Below, in pieces: positions 13,061 through 26,000 of a DNA stretch of 64,000 nucleotides. Source of the DNA: Sialis fuliginosa. Taxonomy: Eukaryota; Arthropoda; Insecta; Megaloptera; Sialidae. The position numbers and the translations under genes are program-made. Location: positions 8,496,501 through 8,560,500 of the forward strand of contig OY540822.1 of assembly GCA_961205875.1 (NCBI GenBank), read 5' to 3'. Below the pieces are notes generated by a model. That model saw only the letters and a program-made list of their open reading frames with translations. It ran no database searches and had not been told where the DNA came from. Numbering within the stretch: the stretch's first letter is position 1; each line of letters begins with the position of its first letter.

Positions 13061-13606
13061 CATTACAAAAAAAATTTGTTATTGATTTTAAAATAAAATA
13101 AATGTTGAATAAATGAGAATATTTATTATTTTACATATAAAAAAAAATCAAACAAAAATAATACTATACAAAATATATAGCAAAACTATGACAGATTGTC
13201 ATTTTTTTTACTATTTACATACGTTATCAATAATCAATATAAACATAATTTTAATAATTAGTAAACGATTAAACAAATAAATTTATATATAAATTAAACA
13301 TACATACATACAAGTCTTAATATTTAATCTCCTATAATGATGAATTCAATTTAATTTCTTTTCTGAAACTTTTGAAGTTGTATACTGTCATATACACTTG
13401 AAGTTTCTAACCTTACTTATCTATAAAAAAATATTATTTTTTTTATAATACCACAGCTTGCGTAAAAAACAACATAATATGAAAATATAAATGAATTATA
13501 TAAAAATAATGTACAAAAAATATAAAATTATAATATGAACTATATATGAACACAGTCATCTAAATTATCCATCGTAAAAAATGCATTAAAATAAAAATAT
13601 ACCGGA

Positions 13607-13868
13607 CTTTCTAGCCAATTATTTCAAAAATAACGAATTTTCAGGAAAAATGTTTGCTTATTTTCCCCTGTCAATTACGAATCTGCAACAAAAATTATGG
13701 GTTTAGATTTGAAAAAGAAAAAGTTGAACCTGAAAACCCATCAAGGTGACCTTTTCAAGGTAAATTCATAACGTCAGTATTTAGCGCACTCGAAACCACA
13801 AAACTTTTATCTGAAACATTTTCTCTGAAAATTCGTTATTTTGAAAAAAAATCTGCTAGAAAGTCTTT
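13607..13868. mobile_element. MITE, GACTTTCTAGC ends, between convergent genes
   Basis: Arms actttctagcc..ataacgaattttcag and ctgaaaattcgttatttt..gctagaaagt are inverted. The centre matches 223-395. It lies between the coiled-coil gene 3' end and the bib 3' end. Confidence 0.7.
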
Positions 13869-14053
13869 TAAAAAACACTCGGTATAACTTACTTCTCAGC
13901 AGTATCATTATTACTATATTCGTATTTTTATATACACGTATGCATTCTTATTCTTAAAATATAATCCAATAAATATAGTAGAGAAAAAATTATAATACTG
14001 GCTGCTATTTAAAAAAAATAACATTCTTATTTACATTCATCCTATATAACTAC

Positions 14054-17000
14054 TTAATACTGAGAATTAGGTGAGTTCTGAGGTCTACTATGCAGATATG
14101 GCGTTGTCGAGTTTGAATTTGTAGTAATCATACTCGTCGGTGGTGACTGCCTAACTTCAGACTCCGCCTGTCTTTGGTTAAAAGTGCTGATTGCACTAGG
14201 CGGTGGACAATTCGCACTATAATTACTAGCAACATAATTTCCATTCGCTTGACTTCTATTCGCTGAACTCAATCCGTGGTAAGATTCTTCTGATGGCAAC
14301 CGTCTTTGCTGTCCTGAAACGATCCCGTACATACTTTCAGGTCTGTTTCCATTCCTAGGATTGCTTGATTTAGTTTCATCACGGGTCTCGTACTTAGTGC
14401 TGTCTGAACTGGGTGTATTTCGTACTTCATATATCCCTTCATGACAGGTATTTGTTCCGTAAGTCTGATCTGATCGGTTGCTAGATCCGTATGTCGGTTC
14501 TCCTCGGTTTGGCGGTACGTAAGACGATTCAGATCTTACGTTTGATGTCCCCCCTGTCCCGTACAAGACTTCTGTCCTGTTCCCATAATTAGAATCGGGC
14601 CAGTTGCTTCTGTTACCACCGCAAACGTCTTCACAAGTCTGTTGCATTTGATTCTGCACATTCTGGTTTTGGATATGCGTTTGTTGTTGATTTAATCTCA
14701 TCAAATAAAGACTCTGGGCTGGCACTAGAGGTCCAGGGCGAGGTAAAATGTCTTTGTTAATAGCACAATTAGATTTGGTGTATACGGATTGGGATCTATT
14801 TAAGTTTGCACGTGTTAAGGGAGGAGATTTGCAATATAAAGATTTGGTTCCACCGTAAATTGATTCAATTCTGTTGAGTTTGGATGTCGTAGCTGAATAA
14901 ACGCTGGCTGAAGCTAAACTGGGGCAGTAATTTATTGCTCCTGCATTAGCCGACGGTAGAGTCCCAATAACAGAAGGTCTGTACGTGTTGTAGGTAGAGC
15001 CGTGGAATTTAGGCGGAGCCGGTTTGTCTAAATCATCGTAATTGTCTTCGTCTGATCGCATGCTCGATGAATCTCCGTCCACAGATTCTTTAGAGCAACG
15101 AAAGTGTCTACGAGGGTTGAAAATGAATTCGTAAATCATCCCGGAGAGGATTCCGCCGACAATTGGACCAAACCAGTATACCCAGTGGTTGCTCCATTTA
15201 TTCAGAACAAATGCTGGACCTAATGAACGGGCTGGGTTCAGAAACGGCAGCTGTAATGAAAATAAATCATCATTTTTTTTGTGATCGTTTAAAATTATTG
15301 ATTAGGTACAAATGAGATGCAATCATGTACACACTAGGAAATAACTACTTATGAAATCTTTATTTCCTTTGCATTAAGATCTGAACTACGTATAAAAAGA
15401 GCATAAAAGTTCCTTTTTATCTTCACAAATTCGAAAGAACTATTGAAATGTTTAACAATAAGAAAAAAAAAATGATTTAAGTATATGTATATTATATACA
15501 TGGAAAAAATCTTGTCAAGAATTTAAATCAGATTCTGCACCATACGCACGTGTGTGTGTGTGCGAGGGAGTAGAGGGGGGACCACACTCACAAGTAGTTG
15601 TTAGTGGCTTACACCTGTCATTTTGGAATTCGGATTGAAATAATATATAGTGTGTACAAAATTCACAATATACCAATTATTAGCATTATAAAATATGAAG
15701 AAAATTAAAAATTTTATTTTAACGTTGATTTTCTGTAAAAATAATTCAGGGGTGTATTTACGTAAAGGCGAAAAGAACACTTGCTCTGAGCGGCAACCGT
15801 GGGCTTAAGCGGCTCACTTCCCGGAAACGTTTTGTTTTTTTGTGTTCACTACCTTATACCTTTTTTTAGTCGACACCTAAAATGATCATTATTCCGAAAG
15901 GGGGGCGGCAAATGCTCTTTATCCAGGGGTGCAGAATTTATAAATACGTCACTGAAAGGACACTATGTATAGAAAATTTATATTGGACAAAACTGCCTTT
16001 ACTTTTATTGAAAACTTAATTCTTTCTTTTTTGAGTTTCATTTATACATACGCAAAATATTATACTCAAAACACAAATTATGTATATATTTTTAAAGATA
16101 TAATTTTTTACTGTTTTGAAAATTGATTTAAATTTTCTATTTTTTTTTTTAATAAAATTTGGCAGTCAGCGAGCTTTCATTTATCGTCAAATTCGATTTC
16201 AGCGCCCAAAATACCTAAAAAAACATAGTCGAGTCAAACAGTGTTTTTTTTTTCCGTTAAATGGCAATGTTTTAAAAACGCTGTTTACGGTATAAGCGAA
16301 TAACTTTTTTTGTTGACTGTAATTAATTATTATAGTAAAAATATATAACTTTCTTATATCACAAATCGTTGTATTTACCAATATATTCCCTAAACTGCGG
16401 TAAGTTTTGTCTCTCTCGATAGATAAAAATGGAATTACGCCAATTTTTGCTACATTGACGAAACATCATTATTAACCCTTGTGTTAATAGATATGTACCC
16501 GTGTACCTTTTTCGATTTCATTTGACGAGTTTTGTATGTAATAATTTTTTTGATTTTATGGGCATCCAGGAAAGCCAAGAGCCATTTATTGTTATAATAT
16601 TTCTTAAAAAAAAGTAAAAAAAGTCATGGATTTTTGGGCCTTAATTTAAACGAACGTTGATTAATGGATAAGGTACCAAGGTACCTTAATTCTCTCATTT
16701 ATATACTTATTAAGATGAAATTTAGTATACGGACGTATATTGATGACCCAAAAACAGAAATTTTGAGATTTTTTTAGACCCCCTTCCAACAAAAATATTC
16801 TACGAACTTTTGATTTTAACCCTTCAGTCACGAGAACAGAAAAAATATAATTAATCTATGATGAAATATATTTTTGATATTGATAAAAACACAACCGTTT
16901 GAAAGATCAAAGATTTTACACTGTATAAATAACATTTGCATTCTATTTACGTAATTTCATTGGTCACGTTCACGACTGACCAAAAATAGTGAAAAACGAG

Positions 17001-20000
17001 CTTTGATTGGTTGATTCATGAAATTTCTGGTGGAATGTACCAGAAATTTAAAGAATGTCATTTTTTAAGCGTGTAAGGAAGTGAGAAAGAAGTAACCAGA
17101 AAGAGATAGAAACTAGTGTTCTGACAGAAACGCTCAACATGAAGTGAACATAAAAGTTCTTTGGTTAGCCTGGTCACTAGTTTCTATCTCTTTCTAGTTA
17201 CTTATTTCTCACTTCCTTACACGCTTAAAAAATGAAATTATTTTAATTTCTGGTACAATATACCAGAAATTCCATGAATCAACCAATCAAAGCTCGTTGT
17301 TCACTGTTTTTGGTCAGTAAGGTCACTAACAATAACATTAAATTTGACAATAATAACATTAAATATAACACGAACATTTTTTTACGTAATTTATAACATA
17401 AATATCATAAGTACAAATCAAACAAAATAATCCCAAACTACGGCCCGCGGGCCGAATCCGGCCCTCCATTATTTTCTATATATACTCTATTTACATAGCT
17501 AATTACTAGAGATTGGAAAAATAGTTGTTATTTTCAATGAAATAGTTACTAGTTGAATTTTTTTTTCGGAGAATAGTTGGTAAATAGTTTTTTTTACGAT
17601 TTAATAATAATTAGTGCAAACGAAGCAGTAAAAAGTGTCACAAATAGTTTAAAAATAGTTGGAAAGGTAGTTGCAAATAGTTGATTTCAAATCGTGTTCA
17701 ATCAAACCAGTTTTCTGAAAACGGTGGAGATATGTAATAAAAATTACAATAAATGCATTTTTACGCAATAGTTGAAAAACTATTTTTCCAATCTCTACTA
17801 ATTACAAATTGTTCTAATAGGATTCCAACAAGAATATTTTCGATCCGTCCTGTTTCTCGAAAAGTTTGGTGACCCCTGCGTTAAGCAACGTATAAACATT
17901 TATCCATTAACACAAGGGTTAAATTAAAATTAATTAAATAAATTTTGACTTTGATGATTCTTACAAATAAAATTCCAATACTATTATTTTTTTATTATAA
18001 AATATACGATTTATGGAACACTCTGTATACATGGCCAGGTGTAAACTAATTTACCTGCCCTCTATATAATCAGGGTTGACACAGATATGTTTATTATGTA
18101 AATGAATTTAATTTAAAACTTGCTTACCGAAACTAAAGTGCATGCCGAATATGAAGCCCCAATCGCCAAAGCTGAAGATCCCATCCATTTTCTGTATGTA
18201 TCCATCGATATAAAGTAAGTAAAAACAACCACAAATGTTAGAATCAGTTCTACACCGAATCTTTCCCAAGGGGCCAATGCAGCCGTGTGGACAATGGCCG
18301 CGGAAAAATTGCCGGAGCCAGGAATGGAAACTCTATAAAAAATAATTAACAAAATAAATATTGTTTAATAGGCCATCATTTCTGCAAAATTAACATTATC
18401 TAAAATCTAAAACATATATTAAGTTTCCCTGCCAAGAGCGACTCGTCAAAAAAATTTAGATTCTTCATGAAATTATTTATTTAATTATTAATGTTTAATA
18501 TGTATTAAAATTATTCTATTCAAATATATAGTGAAGTATTTTTAACAACGTTCTATTAAGGTACTGGCATCAGTCTTGAACAATACTCCAGTGTTAAAAC
18601 ATTTTTAAATTAAATGAACTGAATTAGAAATATTTGTTGATATTTGATTACTGCCATTACTGGATATTAATCTAAAAGGTACTGGCACCAGTCTTGGATA
18701 TGACTCCAGTAATGGCTATTTATTAATTAAATGTACTGAATTAGAAATATTTGTTGCTATCTGATTACTATTATTTCTGAATATTAATCTATATACATTT
18801 AACTGTCTTACAGCATGATTTGATGACAATCCGCCAATAGATGTAAAAATGGTGGACATTTAAACTTTAAACTAATTAGCAACTGCTTTACGTTGTTTCA
18901 AATTTAACGATTATTTTGTGTCGTAGTACTTATCATTTTGTAATCATCTGCGTGCTCATTACTGGTTTTACTTTATCCATTACTGGAGAAAAAACATAAA
19001 CAAAATAAATTTTTATTTATTTTTATTAGTAACATGAGTTCATGAAAATTACAAAAAAGAAGCACGTCAATTGCTCTTATAGCGGTCATAACTGGTGCCA
19101 GTACCTTATTTAAGCGACATCACATATCACAAAAATAATTCAAAAAATCGTATTTTCTTCCAAGACGTAAATTCGAAAGAAAAAAAACGACTGTATCCAA
19201 TATTGATTTTTCACACTACTGTATACATTTTAGCATGTACGTCACTGCTATAATGACGTCACAAAATCTTCAAAGCAACATGTGGCTGTTATGTCCAACC
19301 AAGTAATTCAAATACACCCGACAATCTTACTACCATCTGTTCATCTTCCCCGTCCCTTACTCTGAACCCCTGAAGGTCCGTACCCCTACATTAGAGCCAC
19401 TTGCATTGATCATCTAAGTAATCTTATACCCCAGATTCTCCTCCCTTCTTAATGCCGGATGTACCACATACATTCTTAATGTATAATATAGTCCTTTCAT
19501 ATATATACCTAAACAAGCAACCATATATAATGTAATAATAATACAACAGTTAACCAAATTATATTCATTTTATTACAACTTATTTAAAAACGTTAAACAA
19601 TTATACAGTGTATTCCAAGTGTGTTAAGACATAGGAAATTTAACATGAGGGCAATTAGAAATGTTGTAGTAACCTTTGGTCAAATTTAACCATGGTGTCC
19701 ACTTTCTGGAAAGTCAGGAAAAGTCAAAGAAGCCTAAAGTGTTCATCAATTTGTACAATTATTATTCATTTAAAGAAGAAAAAAAGTGTATTTTAAGTTG
19801 ATGAGCAAAAAAAGAAGGTCTTTTGCCCTTGTTGTCCCGGTCCCCCCTAGCCTCTAGTGGTCAGGGAATTTAGATTCTGTGGTCAGGGAATTTTATTTTA
19901 AAAAACCATTATTATTTTAATTAATTATTATTGTAAAAATTACAAATATTTTTAGAGGTCCATTACGACAAAAAATCTAATGAATAAACCAATACGAATT

Positions 20001-23000
20001 AATCATCCTCTTTTTAAAATTGCTAATAATGCATTAGTAGATCTTCCTGCACCACTAAATATTTCAATTTGATGAAATTTTGGATCTTTATTAGGATTAT
20101 GCCTAGTTATTCAAATTATAACAGGATTATTTTTAGCAATACATTATACCCTCGAATCTAACTGATAAATTTTAAATTAATCAATGGTATTTTGTTTTCA
20201 ACTTTAATAAAGAATAAAATACATTAATGAAATTAAAGTAAGCATCCTAGATAAAATTATAATAATATTTTTTGGCAGATATATAAATTTGAAAACAAAA
20301 TACTAAATTTTGTGGCGGCATATCAAAATGCACCAATCACACATCGTTAAATTTGACCAAAGGTTACTACAACACATCTAATTGTCCCCATATTAAATTT
20401 CCTGTCTTAATCAACTTGGAATACACTATATATATTTCTAATAAAAATGATCAAATATAACGTCTCTTAATACGGGCCTGCATTAATTTAATTATCATAC
20501 AACTTAAACTAATTCTAGTGTCTCAATCTTTCGAATAGTGAAAATCCTATCAAAATCGGTTAAGTAGTTTTCGTGTAAAGTCGAAACATAATAATAATTC
20601 TCATGAACTCATGTTACTAATAAAACAAGTAACTCTTTATTTAAATCAAATTAATTACCAAAGTCCGCAAATATAGTTTGTTGTTTTAAATTATAGCCTT
20701 TTATTTTGTTTATATTTTTTCCCCATTAATGGATAAAGTAAAACCAGTAATGATCACGCACATGGAGACTTGCTAATGATTATAAAATGATAAGTACTAC
20801 GACACAAAAGATATAAAAGAAAGAATTGCTAGGATAATATAATAATTAATTAATAAATTATACTAATAATTAGTTTAAATGTCCACCATTTTGACACCTA
20901 TTAGCCGATTGTCATCAAATCACGTTGTAAGATAGTTAAATGTATATAGATTAATATTCAGAAATGGTAGTAATTAAATATCAACAAATATTTCTAATTC
21001 CGTACATTTAATTAAAAAATAGCCATTACTGGGGTCATATCCATATCATATCATATTCATTTAACAATGTAATTTAGGCTTTCGCGGTGATCGTTTAAAT
21101 AATCGTTAAATTAAACCTGAATTCTTTTAATGAATGAAAATATTTTTGTAAGTTTTTTGCGTAATTTTCAAACAAATTCCTTGAAGAGTAAATGAATTGA
21201 AAAATATTCTACCTGAAAAATGTGCATTGTTAGAAAAAATTTCGAAATTCTACGGCTTTTACTTTATGTCCTTACAATAAATTCTATGCCCTCTGTTAAA
21301 TAAAAGGTACAAATTTGTCTTCAAATTTCGCAAAGTTGGAAACTAAAATCAGCTAAATAGAATTATTATTTTAATGTATCATAACTAGCTAATTAATTTT
21401 TGCAGCTGTCAATAAATGATACCATTTATATTTAAATTAGAAATTTGTTTTGATAGTTGTAGGTACTTGATTTCAACGGATTTTATGTAACTATAACTAT
21501 AGGTCTTGAAGCTTCCGCGGTGATCTTGGCTTCTGGATGTAAGCCGCGTCGATTTGGTCGTGCACTTTAAGAAGAGGCCTGAAGATGTCCACTGCAATGT
21601 GTAACAAAACGTTGGCCGATAACACGATCAAATCGACGCAGCTTACACCCAGAAGACAAGCTAAAATATATAAAAATATACATTTTGACTATAAGTAGTG
21701 TTTTCTTTTATATATATGTATGTTTTAGTTTTGGATTAAAAGTTAATTGTCCCAAAATTTCATACTCCTAGATCAAACCTGTGGCCGGCGCAAACCGAGT
21801 CTTTTTCCCATTTGATTAATTTATTATAAGATACTGGCACCAGTCTTGGATATGACCCCAGTAATGGCAAATTTTTAATTAAATGTACTGAATTAGAAAT
21901 ATGTGTTGATATTTGATTACTAACATTTCTGAATATTAATCTATATACATTTAACTGTCTTACAGCATGATTTGATGACAATCGGCTAATAGGTGTCAAA
22001 ATGGTGGACATTTAAACTAATTATTAGTATAATTTATTAATTAATTATTATATTATCCTAGCAATTCTTTCTTTTATATCTTTTGTGTCGTAGTACTTAT
22101 CATTTTGTAATCATTAGCAAGTGTCCATCACTACGTGCGCATTACTAGTTTTACCTTTGCCATTACTGGAGAAAAAACATGAACAAAATAAAAGGCTATA
22201 ATTTAAAAAAAACTTTGGTAATTAAATTAATTAAATAAATAGTTACTTGTTTTATTAGTAACATTAGTTCATGAGATTTACAAAAAACAAGCCCATTAAT
22301 CTTGCTCTTATAGCGGCTATAACTGGTGCCTTTATCTTATTCAAAATAACCACAATTTTTTTTTAATTAAAGATTTTCAATTTATATTAAAAAAGTTAGT
22401 GATATTTTATAAGAATTACGCTATAACGTATATGTTAATTATTTCACATTAAATTATAAAATATGCTGTACTTTTTCCAAATATATTGTAAATGCAAACT
22501 TACAATCTGAGGAAGATATCTTAAAAGGTAAATGGACTTTTGTGCTTGTGTATATTTTTTTGTGGGTAGGTGAGCAAGAACGTTCAAGGGGCGGAGGGGA
22601 TATTGGAGCGTGCAAGCATAACAATTTTGGTTGCAGCTGCTCTTTGAGAATACAGGTAGAGAACCATGAATTTTGACAGCTGTTGGTACAAAAAACACAA
22701 ACACACATACATAGAATACACGCGTACAAAAATGTGATTAAATAATATATGCCATATGTGTTTAAAGAAATACCGATACCTTACAATCATATGGTTGGTC
22801 CTTTTTGAGATAAGTTTTAAAATAATATCAGAACACGTGTCCGCAGATGGTATATTTTTCTATGGGTTGTATGGTAGACTGTCTTAATATTAAAATTCAT
22901 CGTTTACCCCTTTTTGCAGATAAATCAGTGAAAGTTAATTTTAGTGACAGAAATAAATCGTAAAAATGTTCCTTATATAGTCTAGTAAGGTACTGGCAGT

Positions 23001-26000
23001 CTTAACCACTTTAAAAGCTTTTTTGGAATTGGTGGGCTTTTTAAATACCTTTCTATTAAATCAATTTAATTACTAAAGTCCGCAAATATAGTTAATAGTA
23101 AAGTAGTTCAATTGTTCACCATTTTGATACCCATTGGGCAATTGTCATCAAATTAAGTTGTTTTACAGTTAATTGTCTATAGATTATGATTCAGTAATTG
23201 CAGTATGTAATCAAATATCAACAAATATTTTTAATTTAGTAGGTACATTTAATTAAACAAGAATCCAAGATTACCTTATTCCCTTTTTAAATTAAAAATC
23301 ATTTTGCAGTAAATGGGTTGATCTCAAAAATGCTATTATTTTTGGGTTTAGAAAATCGATAATTTCATCAATAAATACATTAAGAATTTAAGACGATTAA
23401 TTATTATAGTTTTTGTTATAAAATAAAGTAGAAATATTGTTTATTTTTTATAATTGGTACTTATATCTTAAAATACTTAAATGACTGTAAATTCAAAAGT
23501 ATTAGATTTTATATCGTGATTTTCGAAATAATTATTTAAAACAAATTTATGATCAGTCTGGGTTTTTCGTAGTACCAGTAGATTCGATGGGGCTGTTAAT
23601 AAAGGTTGAACCCACTTCTTAACCAGTGGTAGACACGTGGTCGTGGTATGGACTCAAAAGAGCAGCTGCAAAATGTTTTCGGCAATATATAACAATAATT
23701 GTAGACTTCTGTCTCGGCCAGAGGTGGAGGCAAACAAATTTTATTTAGTTGAAAGTAATGAATATCTATCTAGAGATTTTTCTAAAATATACATATGCTA
23801 AATGAAATTTTGTCGGGTTTTTAATATTAATACCATAACAAAATATTTGATTTTGAATGTTTCTCCTTTCTTGACATTTCTGATTTCACGAAAAAATAAA
23901 TTTTAAAAAAATATATGATATCAGGGGTTATTTTAAAAAATTTTACAACTACACATTTTCCTTTTTTTTTTTTGTTTTGTACTTTGTAATTTTTCAACTG
24001 GATGATTTGTTTTAGTATATTTATATTTCAATTGTAATGACCGTTTTTTTGCTTTTCAACTGTATTTATCTATAATATCTTCTTTGTTGTATTTATATTC
24101 CAATTGCAATGACCTTTTTTTGTTTTCTACTTGTACTTTTTCAACCAGATGTATCGTTTTTGTAGTATATTTATGTTTTATTGGTTGCAATGACATTTTT
24201 TTGCTCTACATTTATAATTTTCAACTACACAAATTAACTTTTACAACTACACACTAAAATAACCCCTGTATGATATAATAAATAACAAATTTTTAATATC
24301 TAATAGTTCAGGTAAAAATTAATAGAAGCTATACAATTTTACCTTATATCAATATTGTTAAATTATTCCTACAACACATAAGATTTTTCAACTAGACGTA
24401 AAAAATAAACACATTTTTTGACGTGAATGTCTCGAGTTTCAGGCCAGATACTGGGTGGGCATTTCATAAACTTGATGTAACGCGCACAGATCATTTTTGC
24501 GCGCTAGCGTAAATTTAAAATCAGTATATCTCAACACTCATTTAATATTATAAAAAAATAAATAAAAAGTAAATTTCGTATTTCACAATTTTGTGTGTAA
24601 TTATTAATTAATTATTTAAACTTGCTAAAGTTGTTGTTTAACCCTACTGCTACGTATTCACGTCATTCCCTCGACTATGCATCCCAACAAAGTCACATCC
24701 ATTTTATCGCTTTATCGTAAAATGAGCAAAAAAACAATTTTGCTTTGATCCTAAATTATTTTTAAGAAAACTTATAATTACAATAATTATATTTTTGTCT
24801 GTAAAAGTAATATCTACGATTCTTTAAACCGATACATATGATATTATACATGGTGCCTATATAAAAAATCTTACACATGTAAAATATACACACAATATAG
24901 ATGATTTTAACACATGTGTTACACATATGTACTTTTCAGCGCTTCTACACTTTTTACACCCTTTAAAAGAGTATAATATATAATATGTATACACCGCACC
25001 TATTTCAGAATGACTTCATAATAAACAAAAGATTTCATTTATTATAAGGTACTGGCACCAGTCTTGGATATGACTCCAGTAATGGCTATTTTTTAATTAA
25101 ATGTACTGAATTAGAAATATTTGTTGCTATTTGATTACTATTATTTCTGAATATTAATCTATATACATTTAACTATCTTACAACGTGATTTGATAACAAT
25201 CGGCTAATAGGTGTCAAAATGGTGGACATTTAAACTAATTATTAGTATAATTTATTTATTAATTATTATATTATTATAGAAACTGCTTTACATTGTTTCA
25301 AATTTAACGATTATTTTGTGTCGTAGTTGTAATCATCTGCGTGCTCATTACTGGTTTTACTTTATCCATTACTGGAGAATATTTTTATATTTTAAAAAAC
25401 AAACTATATTTGCGGACTTTGGTGATTAAATTGATTAAATAAAGAATTACTTGTTTTATTAGTAACACAAGTTCACGAGAATTACAAAAAAGAAGCTCGT
25501 CAATCTCAAAAACAGTAAACCTTGCTCTTATAGCGGCCATAACTGGTGCCAGTACCTTATGTGTACTTAATACAAGACAAATTTAAAAAATACATTCGCG
25601 GTAAATCTAGACTTCGTGAAGAATTGGATAAATTACCACGCAGTGAAACAAGTGCACTATTATGAAAAGGATTATTTACAATAAACACAAACAACTGGAT
25701 CCAGAGGGTTGAGTTGTAGTTATTGCACCCCCACCCCTTGATAAGGGTGAATGCCGTTTACAATAACAATATATCGCGCCTATGTTCTCTAAAGGGTGAT
25801 AGTATGAGAACAAGCCACTTTATGGTTTATCTAAAAACCCCAAAGGACTTTTTTATTTATTATCACACTTGCACTCATTACAGGATTGTATTCACAAATT
25901 AAAAGTTATATATTTTTTGATAACGTCTGGCACCAGTTTTAGCCGTTTTAAGAGTAAGGTATACAGTTTTTTTTTGGAATTGATGGGCTTATTATTTTAA

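Larger units (their letters stand above)
15251..18127 (-). other. bib intron 3 (2.9 kb)
   Basis: Donor GTTTCG/gtaagc at 18127 and acceptor cattacag at 15251. It holds a short (GT)n run at 15549-15561, the hairpin MITE at 16955-17330 and the hAT MITE at 17507-17797. No other coding signal was seen. Confidence 0.8.

Noticed and set aside
21760-22011. 83-codon minus-strand frame
   Set aside because: It is translated MITE sequence (copy at 21827-22339), and the same words recur in non-coding copies.
22444-22790. Three overlapping minus-strand open frames
   Set aside because: Overlap in different frames, with unstructured sequence inside the bib intron; chance frames in low-complexity DNA.
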